A stretch of 11,384 nucleotides of DNA from an uncultured Bacilli bacterium (GTDB lineage Bacteria; Bacillota_I; Bacilli_A; ML615J-28; CAG-698). Positions 4,644 to 11,151 of the stretch are shown here, piece by piece. Each line of letters starts with the position of its first letter. The first letter of the stretch is position 1. The notes under the pieces are model-generated. The model saw only the letters and a program-made list of their open reading frames with translations. It was not told the DNA's origin and made no database searches. The position numbers and the translations under genes are program-made. The stretch spans positions 1-11,384 of the forward strand of contig CANQVW010000041.1 of NCBI GenBank assembly GCA_947627395.1, read 5' to 3'.

Positions 4644-5627
4644 TTAAATATTTTTATTTTGTATTTTTTCTTGGATTTCTTCTTCATCACTTTTTTCAAT
4701 TGAAAGCGTATATTCCATATCTACTTTTGTTGATTTTCTTTTTTGTAGCAATTTCTTACAATTTTTGTAAATCATAATGCCAATTAAAATGATAACATTA
4801 AAAATAACAATTAAAGATCCTGTGGGAACAGATAAAGTAAAACTTAGATAAATTCCTAAAAACACAGAAACTTCAGAAAAAACAACAGCAATTAAACAAG
4901 TATTCTTAAATGATTTTCCAATTAGAATAGAAGCAGCAACAGGGACAATCATCAAAGATGAAATTAACAAGACACCCACAATTTGCATCGAAATAGAAAT
5001 AAAAATAGCTAATATAATTGTAATGGATAATTGTAAGAGTTTTACATTAATTCCAGATACTTTCGCAAATGTTTCATCAAAACATAAAGTAATAATCTTT
5101 TTATAAAAGATAGCAATGAATAATACAATACCTAAAGACATGAATAATATAATAATGAAATCTTTTAATTCGACAGCTAGCAAACTTCCAAATAATAAAG
5201 AAGAAGTTAAGTTACTTGCACCATTTCCACTTAAAGCGATAAAAATTCCTGAAAGAGCAGCACCAAAACTCATGACAATCGGCATGGATAATTCTTTATA
5301 ATTTTTATAAAATCCTCTCAACTTTTCAATGAGTAGTGTCCCAATCACAGAAAAGATAATTCCAAGAGCAATAGGGGAAATCACATCAGCAAGGATGGTG
5401 TCTGTTAATACATGAGCCAGCAAAACCCCAAAGCAAACACCTGCTAAAGAGAAATGTGATAATGTATCAGCAATAAAGGAAAGACGACGAATGACAATCA
5501 CCGATCCAATTAAAGGAGCAAGTACGCCAATAATAATCCCCACAATAATTGGATAAATATAGATATCTGGATAATCTATAATTGCTTTAAAGAAATCAAA
5601 GAAATGGGCTAATAAAATATTAATCAT
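4644..5627 (-). CDS. znuB: Zinc/manganese ABC transporter permease (ZnuB/AdcB family)
   Basis: The membrane subunit of a metal-type (ABC-3 family) importer, 327 residues with about eight to nine hydrophobic helices. Family marks are IIVGIIIGVLAPLIGSVIVI, RRLSFIADTLSHFSLAGVCF (the cytoplasmic coupling region with conserved DxLSHxxLAG), a FGSLLAV loop and LLISSLMIVPVAAS near the end. A charged tail of about 40 residues follows the last helix and is longer than usual. I chose ATG 5627 over upstream ATG 5672. GGAGG (5641-5637) is 9 nt ahead, the start overlaps the end of znuC by 8 nt, and an earlier start would add a run not seen in the family. Zinc is the usual substrate of the nearest families, but manganese or iron cannot be excluded. 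It is cotranscribed with znuC. Confidence 0.9.
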   Translation of the reverse strand: MINILLAHFFDFFKAIIDYPDIYIYPIIVGIIIGVLAPLIGSVIVIRRLSFIADTLSHFSLAGVCFGVLLAHVLTDTILADVISPIALGIIFSVIGTLLIEKLRGFYKNYKELSMPIVMSFGAALSGIFIALSGNGASNLTSSLLFGSLLAVELKDFIIILFMSLGIVLFIAIFYKKIITLCFDETFAKVSGINVKLLQLSITIILAIFISISMQIVGVLLISSLMIVPVAASILIGKSFKNTCLIAVVFSEVSVFLGIYLSFTLSVPTGSLIVIFNVIILIGIMIYKNCKKLLQKRKSTKVDMEYTLSIEKSDEEEIQEKIQNKNI

Positions 5628-6276
5628 GATGTTTTTCCTCCATTTTAGTAAAAGTATAATTAGTATATTCATCTAAATGAAGTATATAATCATATAAGTC
5701 TTTCGCAAAATCTTGATCATGAGTAATTAAGATAATCGTTATTTTTTCCTCTTTTAATTTTTTTAGAATTTGATATAGATTATGCATATTTTCTGTATCA
5801 ATTCCTACAGTCGGCTCATCTAGTATTAATAATCTTGGCTTTGTTAATAATGCTCTAGCAATAAAGATTCTTTGTAATTGTCCACCTGAAAGATTATTAA
5901 TATTTTCATGATAGAATTTATTTAAATTTAAACTTGAAATAATGGATTTATAAAATTGATCATAAGCTCTTTGCGGGTAACTTGCCATTAAAATCTCTTT
6001 GACTGTAATCGGAAATTCATAATTGAATTCTGCTTTTTGAGGAACATAACCAATATGATGGTGTTTCTTTATTTCATTAATATCTACATCGTCCAAGAAA
6101 ATCATTCCATGTTGAACCTTTTGTAATTTTAAAAGGCATTTAATCAAAGTTGATTTACCACTTCCATTTTTCCCCGTGATTGTTAAAAAGTCACCACTAT
6201 TAATAGAAAAGGATAGATGATTTAGAATTACTTTTTGGTCATATGAAAATGTTAAGTCATTCACTCTAATTCGCAT
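5620..6276 (-). CDS. znuC: Zinc/manganese ABC transporter ATP-binding protein (ZnuC/AdcC family)
   Basis: The ATPase of the metal importer encoded with znuB. All ABC motifs are intact in 218 residues: Walker A GKNGSGKST (35-43), Q-loop YVPQ (77-80), signature LSGGQLQR (129-136), Walker B LLILDEP (149-155) and H-loop His186 in LITHD. The length fits short metal-type ATPases. I chose the ATG at 6276, preceded by GAGGTG at 6 nt, instead of the ATG at 6327. The region between holds the promoter, so the longer form would not be transcribed. No substrate-binding lipoprotein or Zur/AdcR regulator is in the window; they may be elsewhere. A poly-His stretch (KKHHHIG, 70-76) and a KHHD end are mildly unusual and could bind metal, though this is speculative. 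Confidence 0.93.
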   Translation of the reverse strand: MRIRVNDLTFSYDQKVILNHLSFSINSGDFLTITGKNGSGKSTLIKCLLKLQKVQHGMIFLDDVDINEIKKHHHIGYVPQKAEFNYEFPITVKEILMASYPQRAYDQFYKSIISSLNLNKFYHENINNLSGGQLQRIFIARALLTKPRLLILDEPTVGIDTENMHNLYQILKKLKEEKITIILITHDQDFAKDLYDYILHLDEYTNYTFTKMEEKHHD

Positions 6277-6298
6277 AGAAAACACCTCGTCTTTTAAA

Positions 6299-6327
6299 AG
6301 TTTAGCATAAAAATGAAAATTAGACAA
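6299..6327 (-). promoter_or_regulatory. Promoter of znuC-znuB
   Basis: On the minus strand TTGTCT (6327-6322), 17 nt and TAAACT (6304-6299), with an extended TG-C just before the -10. A CTTTTAAAAG palindrome (6291-6300) overlaps the -10/+1 region. It is AT-only apart from its ends, so an operator is only a guess. Confidence 0.6.
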
Positions 6328-6359
6328 GTGAAAATGTTTATTTTTATTTTTTTTTATGG

Positions 6360-6376
6360 TATACTATACTTATAAT
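6360..6376 (+). promoter_or_regulatory. Promoter region of the tmk operon
   Basis: Two overlapping -10 candidates: TATACT (6360-6365) with an extended TGG before it, and TATAAT (6371-6376). Neither has a good -35; the upstream DNA is a T-rich stretch (6338-6355). It is divergent from the znuC promoter. Confidence 0.5.
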
Positions 6377-6394
6377 GATAGAAAGGAATCATTT

Positions 6395-7027
6395 ATGAAA
6401 GGAATCTTTATTACATTTGAAGGTACAGAGGGAAGTGGAAAAACCACTGTCATTGAAAAAATTGAACAAACCCTTTTAAAAATGAATTATCCAGTTATAA
6501 AAACAAGAGAACCCGGTGGAAGTAAAATTGCTGAAGAAATTCGCAATATTATATTAGATGTTGAAAATGTTCATATGGATCCTGCAACAGAAGCTTTACT
6601 ATATGCAGCAAGTAGAAGGCAACATCTTGTTGAAAAAGTTCTCCCCTATTTAGAGAAAGGATATATTGTTTTATCGGATCGTTATATTGATAGTTCATTA
6701 GCCTATCAGGGTTATGCAAGAGAATTAGGAATTGATGAGATATATCAAATCAATCAATTTGCAACTCATGGGCTTTTACCAGATTTAACGATTTATATTG
6801 ATGTAAAACCAGAAGTAGGATTAACTAGAATTCATCATAATCATCGTGAAGAAAATCGTTTAGATTTAGAAAAAGTAGATTTCCACCAAAAAGTTTATCA
6901 AGGATATCAAATCATTGCTCATCGTTTTCCAGAACGTTTTCGTGTTATTGATGGAGAAAATGATAGAGAGAAAGTCTTTCAAGATGCTTTTCAATGGATT
7001 CAAGAAATTATTCAAAAGAGAGGGTAA
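6395..7027 (+). CDS. tmk: Thymidylate kinase
   Basis: Phosphorylates dTMP to dTDP with ATP; an essential step of dTTP supply in the cytoplasm. At 210 residues the length is normal. The P-loop is FEGTEGSGKTT (8-18), then TREPGGSKIAEEIR (37-50, substrate binding) and the DRY motif in LSDRYIDSSLAYQG (93-106). A lid region, ENRLDLEK, follows. I chose ATG 6395 because AAGGA lies 8 nt upstream. The in-frame ATG at 6356 would overlap the promoter and add 13 residues ahead of the MKGIFITFEG start usual for the family. It is first in a packed operon with holB, ricT and trmN6, next to the DNA polymerase clamp-loader gene as in Bacillus. Confidence 0.97.
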   Translation: MKGIFITFEGTEGSGKTTVIEKIEQTLLKMNYPVIKTREPGGSKIAEEIRNIILDVENVHMDPATEALLYAASRRQHLVEKVLPYLEKGYIVLSDRYIDSSLAYQGYARELGIDEIYQINQFATHGLLPDLTIYIDVKPEVGLTRIHHNHREENRLDLEKVDFHQKVYQGYQIIAHRFPERFRVIDGENDREKVFQDAFQWIQEIIQKRG

Positions 7028-7029
7028 AA

Positions 7030-7995
7030 ATGGATTTTTCTAACTTGTTTAAAAATCAACCCAAAGTTGTCCAATTATTAAAGAATAGTCATGAAAAGGA
7101 TCGTTTTGTTCATACGTATCTTTTTAGTGGAACTAAAGGTAGTTTAAAAATGGATGCTGCCTTATATTTTGCAAGTCTCATTTTATGTCAAAATGGTGGA
7201 GCTTGTGGTACATGTGAAGGTTGCAAACGTCTCAATCGTTTTGTTCATCCACGTTTATTTATGCTTTCACCAGAAGGTGAAACCATTAAGAAAGAACAAA
7301 TTGAATATCTAGAACATGAGTTTTCTTTAACAACAGAAGGTAAAAGAGTTTTTATCATCAAAGACATTGATAAAACTACTTTGGCAGGGGCAAACTCACT
7401 CCTAAAATTCCTAGAATCCTTAGATGATTTATCTTATGGAGTTTTATTGACGGAGAATCTTTATCAAGTGTTGCCCACCATTCGTTCTAGATCTGCTGTT
7501 GTTTCTTTTCAACCTATTGATTCTTCTATTGTGAAAGAAGCTCTTTTACAAAGAGGCATTCAAGAAGAACAGGCTTTATTAATTTCTAAGCTAACCAATA
7601 ATTTAAGTGAAGGGTTGGAACTTTCTAAAAATCCGATTTTTCCGCAAATGGTTGAACTTGTGAAAAAATTGGGATTAGAAATGGAAACAGAAGAACCTAA
7701 AATGTATTTAACTTTTATTGAAAATGGTTCTTTTTTAACAAAACTAGATAAAACTTATCATGGATATTTTTTAGATTTATTCATTCAATTTCAAAATGAT
7801 AAAATTAAATACTTGTATTATATGAAAGAAGATATAGTATTCCAAGATATTTTAGATCATTCAACGTTAATGTTATCGAAAGAACAAGAAATTAAAATAT
7901 TAGATATTTTACTTACATTTCGTCAAAGATTAAAAACAAACGTTCAATTGGATTTAATGTATTCAGAAATGTTTGTGAAAATAGGAAAGGTATAA
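7030..7995 (+). CDS. holB: DNA polymerase III delta' subunit (clamp loader)
   Basis: Delta-prime is the stator of the clamp loader that puts the beta clamp on DNA. The 321-residue protein starts MDFSNLFKNQPKVVQLLKNS, the usual opening. It has the RFVHTYLFSG segment before a degenerate P-loop (TKGSLKMD), so it probably does not bind ATP, as known for delta'. The zinc ligands Cys53, Cys59, Cys62 and Cys65 are all present. Downstream LLKFLES (124-130) replaces the common LLKtLEEP, and IRSRS (151-155) replaces the SRC motif. I chose ATG 7030, with GAGAGGG 5 nt upstream and a 2-nt gap after tmk; the ATG at 6994 lies inside tmk. The C-terminal part is diverged but of normal length. Confidence 0.93.
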   Translation: MDFSNLFKNQPKVVQLLKNSHEKDRFVHTYLFSGTKGSLKMDAALYFASLILCQNGGACGTCEGCKRLNRFVHPRLFMLSPEGETIKKEQIEYLEHEFSLTTEGKRVFIIKDIDKTTLAGANSLLKFLESLDDLSYGVLLTENLYQVLPTIRSRSAVVSFQPIDSSIVKEALLQRGIQEEQALLISKLTNNLSEGLELSKNPIFPQMVELVKKLGLEMETEEPKMYLTFIENGSFLTKLDKTYHGYFLDLFIQFQNDKIKYLYYMKEDIVFQDILDHSTLMLSKEQEIKILDILLTFRQRLKTNVQLDLMYSEMFVKIGKV

Positions 7996-7997
7996 AA

Positions 7998-8870
7998 ATG
8001 ATAAAAATTGTTGGTATAGGCTTTAAAGAAGTTGGTAAAATTTATTGGTTTAATCCAGGCCCATTTAATTTAACCATTGGAAGTAAAGTGATTGTGGAAA
8101 CAGTTCGTGGTTTAGAACTTGGACATGTTGTACAACCTATCCGAGAAATTGATGATGATCAAATGCAACATGACTTAAAAGACGTCATTCGTGTAGCTAG
8201 TGAAAAAGATTTAAAAGCATACGAAGAAAACGAAATAAAAGCTAAAGAGTCTTTACGCCGAACGAAAGAAATTATTAAAGAATACAAATTAGAAATGAAA
8301 ATTGTCGGATGTGAATATACTTTAGATGGAAGTAAATTGCTCATTTATTATAACGCTGATGGAAGAGTAGACTTTAGAGAACTTGTTCGTGTATTAGCAA
8401 GTGAATTTAAAGTTCGTATTGAACTTCGTCAAATTAGTCCAAGAGATGGTGCTAAAATCATAGGTGCTATTGGAAGTTGTGGGAGAGAAGTATGTTGTAA
8501 AACACATTTAAGAGAATTTGATTTGGTGACGATGAAAATGGCAAAAGATCAAGGTATGGCGCTTTCAACGAATAAAATTGCAGGTGTATGTGGTAAACTG
8601 ATGTGTTGCATTGGTTATGAAGCTCAAGCGTATGAAGATGCAAGAAAAAGAGTCCCTAGTGTAGGAGACATTGTTTCCACACCCAATTGTGCAAATTGCA
8701 AAGTGATTAGTGTGGATTATCTTCGTGAAAAAGTGAAAACGGAACATCAAAATCAAATTGATGTTTGGGATGCTTCACAAGTTCAAAAAATCAAAGGTAC
8801 CAAATTTGAAAAAGAAGAATATAGCGAAGAAGAAAAGGAATTACAAGATTCATATGGAAGTGGTTCATGA
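7998..8870 (+). CDS. ricT: RicT/YaaT, PSP1-domain Fe-S protein
   Basis: A 290-residue homologue of B. subtilis YaaT (RicT). With RicA and RicF it forms an Fe-S complex that helps RNase Y mature mRNAs and supports the Spo0A phosphorelay and sporulation. The N-terminal strands GIGFKEVGKIYWFNPG are followed by a helical region and the PSP1 domain (about 61-150, ending RQISPRDGAK). After it come the conserved cysteines: SCGREVCC (160-167), VCGKLMCC (197-204) and CANC (231-234). These match the cluster ligands of the family. The gene starts 2 nt after the holB stop, with AAAGG ahead. The C-terminal tail is acidic (KEEYSEEEKELQ) and overlaps the trmN6 start. RicA and RicF homologues are not in the window. 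Confidence 0.95.
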   Translation: MIKIVGIGFKEVGKIYWFNPGPFNLTIGSKVIVETVRGLELGHVVQPIREIDDDQMQHDLKDVIRVASEKDLKAYEENEIKAKESLRRTKEIIKEYKLEMKIVGCEYTLDGSKLLIYYNADGRVDFRELVRVLASEFKVRIELRQISPRDGAKIIGAIGSCGREVCCKTHLREFDLVTMKMAKDQGMALSTNKIAGVCGKLMCCIGYEAQAYEDARKRVPSVGDIVSTPNCANCKVISVDYLREKVKTEHQNQIDVWDASQVQKIKGTKFEKEEYSEEEKELQDSYGSGS

Positions 8871-9588
8871 GCTTCTAGGATATAAACAAATTAAAATCAT
8901 TCAAAATGATGAAATGTTTTGCTTCTCTGTTGATTCTATGCTATTAGCAGATTTTGTTCGTATTCCCATAAAAACAAAAAAAATTATTGATTTAGGGTGT
9001 GGAAATGCTCCAATTCCTTTGTTTTTAACTTTAAAAACCAAGGCAAAAATCATTGGTGTTGAACTTCAAGAGGTTATAGCCGATATGGCAAAAAGAAGTG
9101 TGGAACTCAATCATTTTGAATCACAAATTGAAATCATTCATCAAGATTTAAAAAATATTTATCAAACCGTGGGTGCCAATCAATTTGATATTGTGATTTC
9201 TAACCCTCCTTATTTTAAATATCAAGAAAGCAGTCATATTAATAAGAATTCCTTTTTAACAATCGCAAGACATGAAGTTAAAGCAACCTTAGAAGATATT
9301 ATCCAAGAAGCTAGAAAATTATTAATTGATGGTGGACTTTTCTATATGGTTCATCGGGCAGAGCGATTAACAGAAATTCTTTTATCTTTAAAAGAAAATG
9401 GTTTTGCTATGAAAAGGATTCGTTTTGTTTATCCAAAAACAAATGCTTCGGAAGCTTTATTAATTTTATTAGAAGCAAAGAAAAATGCGAAAGAAGGAAT
9501 GAAAATCGGACAGCCTTTGTATATTTATGATGATATGGGAGAATATACAGAAGAGGTGAGAAACATATTTCATTTTTCAAAAATGTAG
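8854..9588 (+). CDS. trmN6: tRNA1(Val) A37 N6-methyltransferase (YabB/TrmN6 family)
   Basis: An SAM-dependent methyltransferase that makes m6A at position 37 of tRNA1(Val) in E. coli; B. subtilis YabB is the corresponding gene. The 244-residue form begins MEVVHELLGYKQIKIIQ, then FCFSVDSMLLADF, the typical family start. SAM motif I is DLGCGNAP (46-53), the acidic ribose-binding end of strand 2 is GVELQ, and the amino-methylase motif is SNPPY (116-120). I chose ATG 8854. The ATG at 8758 would add a run of lysines translated from the ricT reading region that is not family-like. The ribosome site is weak (AAGGA, 14 nt away), so translation is likely coupled to ricT, which it overlaps by 17 nt. 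Confidence 0.9.
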   Translation: MEVVHELLGYKQIKIIQNDEMFCFSVDSMLLADFVRIPIKTKKIIDLGCGNAPIPLFLTLKTKAKIIGVELQEVIADMAKRSVELNHFESQIEIIHQDLKNIYQTVGANQFDIVISNPPYFKYQESSHINKNSFLTIARHEVKATLEDIIQEARKLLIDGGLFYMVHRAERLTEILLSLKENGFAMKRIRFVYPKTNASEALLILLEAKKNAKEGMKIGQPLYIYDDMGEYTEEVRNIFHFSKM

Positions 9589-9594
9589 AAATGT

Positions 9595-9623
9595 TTGAAT
9601 AATGGATAAAAATGTAGTACAAT
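9595..9623 (+). promoter_or_regulatory. Internal sigma-A promoter before the TerB-like gene and rsmI
   Basis: TTGAAT (9595-9600), 17 nt and TACAAT (9618-9623). It begins 7 nt after the trmN6 stop. GAGGTGAT follows before the ATG at 9644. Confidence 0.7.
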
Positions 9624-9643
9624 ATAGGAAGAGGTGATAATCA

Positions 9644-10048
9644 ATGCTACTAAGTTTATTAACAAAAGAAGAAAAGTATTATTTTATTGATTTGTTGAAT
9701 GATTTGATTTCTGTAGATGGAGATCCTACACAAATCGAAGCAAACTTAATTAAGAAATTAAAATTAGAAATGGGAGAAGATATTTCTAAGTATAAAAAGA
9801 GTAACTTATCCAAGGAAAAATTAATGGAATATTTTTCATCTAAACCAAAAGCAACAAAAAATTTAGTCTTTTTAAATTTAGTATCTGTTTCTTTAAATGA
9901 TGAATGGTATAGTGTTGAAGAACACTTTTTACTAGAAGAGATTCAACAAGCTTTTGATATTTCCGATAAAAAGAAAATAGAATTGATGAAAGTTGTTTAT
10001 GCTGAACGTGATTTAAGAGAGCGTATCAAGAGAGTTATTTCTGATTAG
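9644..10048 (+). CDS. Small helical protein, TerB-like (function unknown)
   Basis: A 134-residue, all-helical, cysteine-free protein. Two halves each show the TerB-like pattern of a helix, a short acidic/Gly turn and a downstream Glu: LLNDLISVDGDPTQIEANLI (17-36) and SVSLNDEWYSVEEHFLLEEI. This resembles the tellurite-resistance TerB fold, which is often used as a small regulatory or metal-linked helical domain. I assign it only as TerB-like. The C-terminus is basic (AERDLRERIKRV). The start has GAGGTGAT 9 nt ahead of ATG, behind a sigma-A promoter. It sits 4 nt before rsmI and is cotranscribed. In Bacillus this slot holds yazA (GIY-YIG), to which this protein is not related; it also lacks the YabA zinc finger. 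Confidence 0.6.
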   Translation: MLLSLLTKEEKYYFIDLLNDLISVDGDPTQIEANLIKKLKLEMGEDISKYKKSNLSKEKLMEYFSSKPKATKNLVFLNLVSVSLNDEWYSVEEHFLLEEIQQAFDISDKKKIELMKVVYAERDLRERIKRVISD

Positions 10049-10052
10049 AAAT

Positions 10053-10910
10053 ATGATAGTACAAAAATCTTATCAAGAAAATAAACCAACTTTATATCTT
10101 GTTCCTACTCCGATTGGTAATTTTAAGGATATGACTTTTAGAAGTATTGAAGCATTAAAAGAGTCCGACTATATATTTTGTGAGGACACAAGAATTACAA
10201 AAGTACTTTTATCTCATTTTGATATTTCAACTCCTTTAAGAAATTATCAATTATACAATGAGAAAGAACAAGCCGAACAAATCTTAAAATTGTTAAGAAG
10301 TGGTAAAAACATTTCCTTAGTCAGTGATGCAGGACTTCCATGTATCAGTGATCCTGGATTTTATATTTCAAGATGTGCGATTCAAGAAGGGTTTTCAGTC
10401 ATTAGCCTACCTGGAGCCAATGCCGCATTAACTGCTTTAGTTGCATCGGGATTGCCCAATGAAAAATTTACTTTCTATGGCTTTTTAGCAAGTAAAAGAA
10501 CACAACGTTTGCAACAATTACAAGCACTAAAAGATAAAAGTGAAACACTGATTTTTTATGAAGCACCCCATAGAATTCACCAAACACTTCAGGATATGAA
10601 AGAAATTTTAGGAAACAGGCAAATCACGCTAGCAAGAGAATTAACTAAAAAATATGAGGAATATATTCGCAGTGATTTAGATACTATTTTAGAAGATGAA
10701 AGAGAACTAAAAGGTGAAATTGTTATCATTCTTGAGGGTACAAAAATTTCTACCCATCTAAAAGAACTACAAACTCTTTCAATAGAAAATCATTTTCAAT
10801 ATTATATTGATCTAGGTTTAGAAGAAAAAGAGGCCATGAAAAAAGTAGCTCAAGATAGAGAGATTTCCAAAAGTGACGTATATAAAGTTGTGAAAAAAAT
10901 ATCGATATAA
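10053..10910 (+). CDS. rsmI: 16S rRNA (cytidine1402-2'-O)-methyltransferase
   Basis: Methylates the 2'-OH of C1402 in the decoding centre of 16S rRNA, using SAM; a tetrapyrrole-methylase-fold enzyme. All the landmarks are present in 285 residues: LYLVPTPIGNFKDMTFR (14-30), CEDTR (43-47), LVSDAGLPCISDPG (89-102), SLPGANAALTALVASGLP (118-135) and YEAPHR. The LARELTKKYEE strand-helix follows later. The C-terminal ~45 residues are helical and charged, as in Bacillota homologues. The ATG at 10053 has no good Shine-Dalgarno and follows the previous stop by 4 nt, so translational coupling is likely. The start MIVQKSYQENKPTLY resembles B. subtilis YraL/RsmI. A terminator closes the operon. Confidence 0.96.
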   Translation: MIVQKSYQENKPTLYLVPTPIGNFKDMTFRSIEALKESDYIFCEDTRITKVLLSHFDISTPLRNYQLYNEKEQAEQILKLLRSGKNISLVSDAGLPCISDPGFYISRCAIQEGFSVISLPGANAALTALVASGLPNEKFTFYGFLASKRTQRLQQLQALKDKSETLIFYEAPHRIHQTLQDMKEILGNRQITLARELTKKYEEYIRSDLDTILEDERELKGEIVIILEGTKISTHLKELQTLSIENHFQYYIDLGLEEKEAMKKVAQDREISKSDVYKVVKKISI

Positions 10911-10919
10911 AAATTGATC

Positions 10920-10949
10920 AAGGTATTAGATTTTTCTAATGCCTTTTTT
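10920..10949 (+). terminator. Rho-independent terminator after rsmI
   Basis: The stem AAGGTATTAGA (10920-10930) pairs with TCTAATGCCTT (10935-10945), an 11-bp helix with one T-G wobble and a 4-nt T loop. A run of six T follows from 10944. Confidence 0.85.
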
Positions 10950-11065
10950 ATATCTAACGTTTTCATCCCAATAATTATTCAATAAAAACTTCCTCTATAT
11001 ATGCTGTTATTAAAATTCATTTTAAGAAGAAAAAAGTGAAAAAAGTAATAATTTTCAAAAAAAAC
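10950..11065. other. AT-rich intergenic spacer with no recognised feature
   Basis: Between the rsmI terminator and the nifJ promoter I see no ORF with a ribosome site, no tRNA and no riboswitch-like conserved structure. There are only A-rich tracts (about 11023-11065). Confidence 0.6.
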
Positions 11066-11094
11066 TTAACTTTTCATGAAAAGTGTTGTATAAT
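11066..11094 (+). promoter_or_regulatory. Sigma-A promoter of nifJ
   Basis: TTAACT (11066-11071), a 17-nt spacer and a perfect TATAAT (11089-11094). The leader is about 50 nt. A 16-bp palindrome fills most of the spacer. Confidence 0.78.
11069..11084. promoter_or_regulatory. Perfect 16-bp palindrome inside the nifJ promoter (putative operator)
   Basis: ACTTTTCATGAAAAGT is fully self-complementary and covers the end of the -35 and most of the spacer. This is the classic repressor position. It resembles a CodY box (AATTTTCWGAAAATT) but has a two-base centre, so the identity of the regulator is uncertain. Confidence 0.6.
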
Positions 11095-11151
11095 ATTTTG
11101 TAGTAAAAATTAGGCTAGATTTTTAAATTTTGGTAATGGAGGATTAAAAAA

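Noticed and set aside
5116..5301. Plus-strand ORF of 61 codons inside znuB
   Set aside because: Antisense shadow of a well-supported permease gene; no ribosome site and low-complexity product.
5628..5672. N-terminal extension of znuB from ATG 5672
   Set aside because: Lies in znuC coding sequence; ATG 5627 has GGAGG and the usual small overlap.
6277..6327. N-terminal extension of znuC from ATG 6327
   Set aside because: Contains the promoter; ATG 6276 has GAGGTG at proper distance.
8159..8344. Minus-strand ORF inside ricT
   Set aside because: Antisense to a conserved gene, no Shine-Dalgarno, no recognisable protein.
8565..8756. Minus-strand ORF inside ricT, Cys/His/Phe-rich
   Set aside because: Composition is the antisense image of the RicT cysteine region; no start signals.
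8758..8853. N-terminal extension of trmN6 from ATG 8758
   Set aside because: Would read ricT sequence out of frame, giving a lysine run unlike the YabB family.
9407..9622. Minus-strand ORF over the trmN6 end and the internal promoter
   Set aside because: Overlaps a real gene and a sigma-A promoter; no ribosome site or family match.
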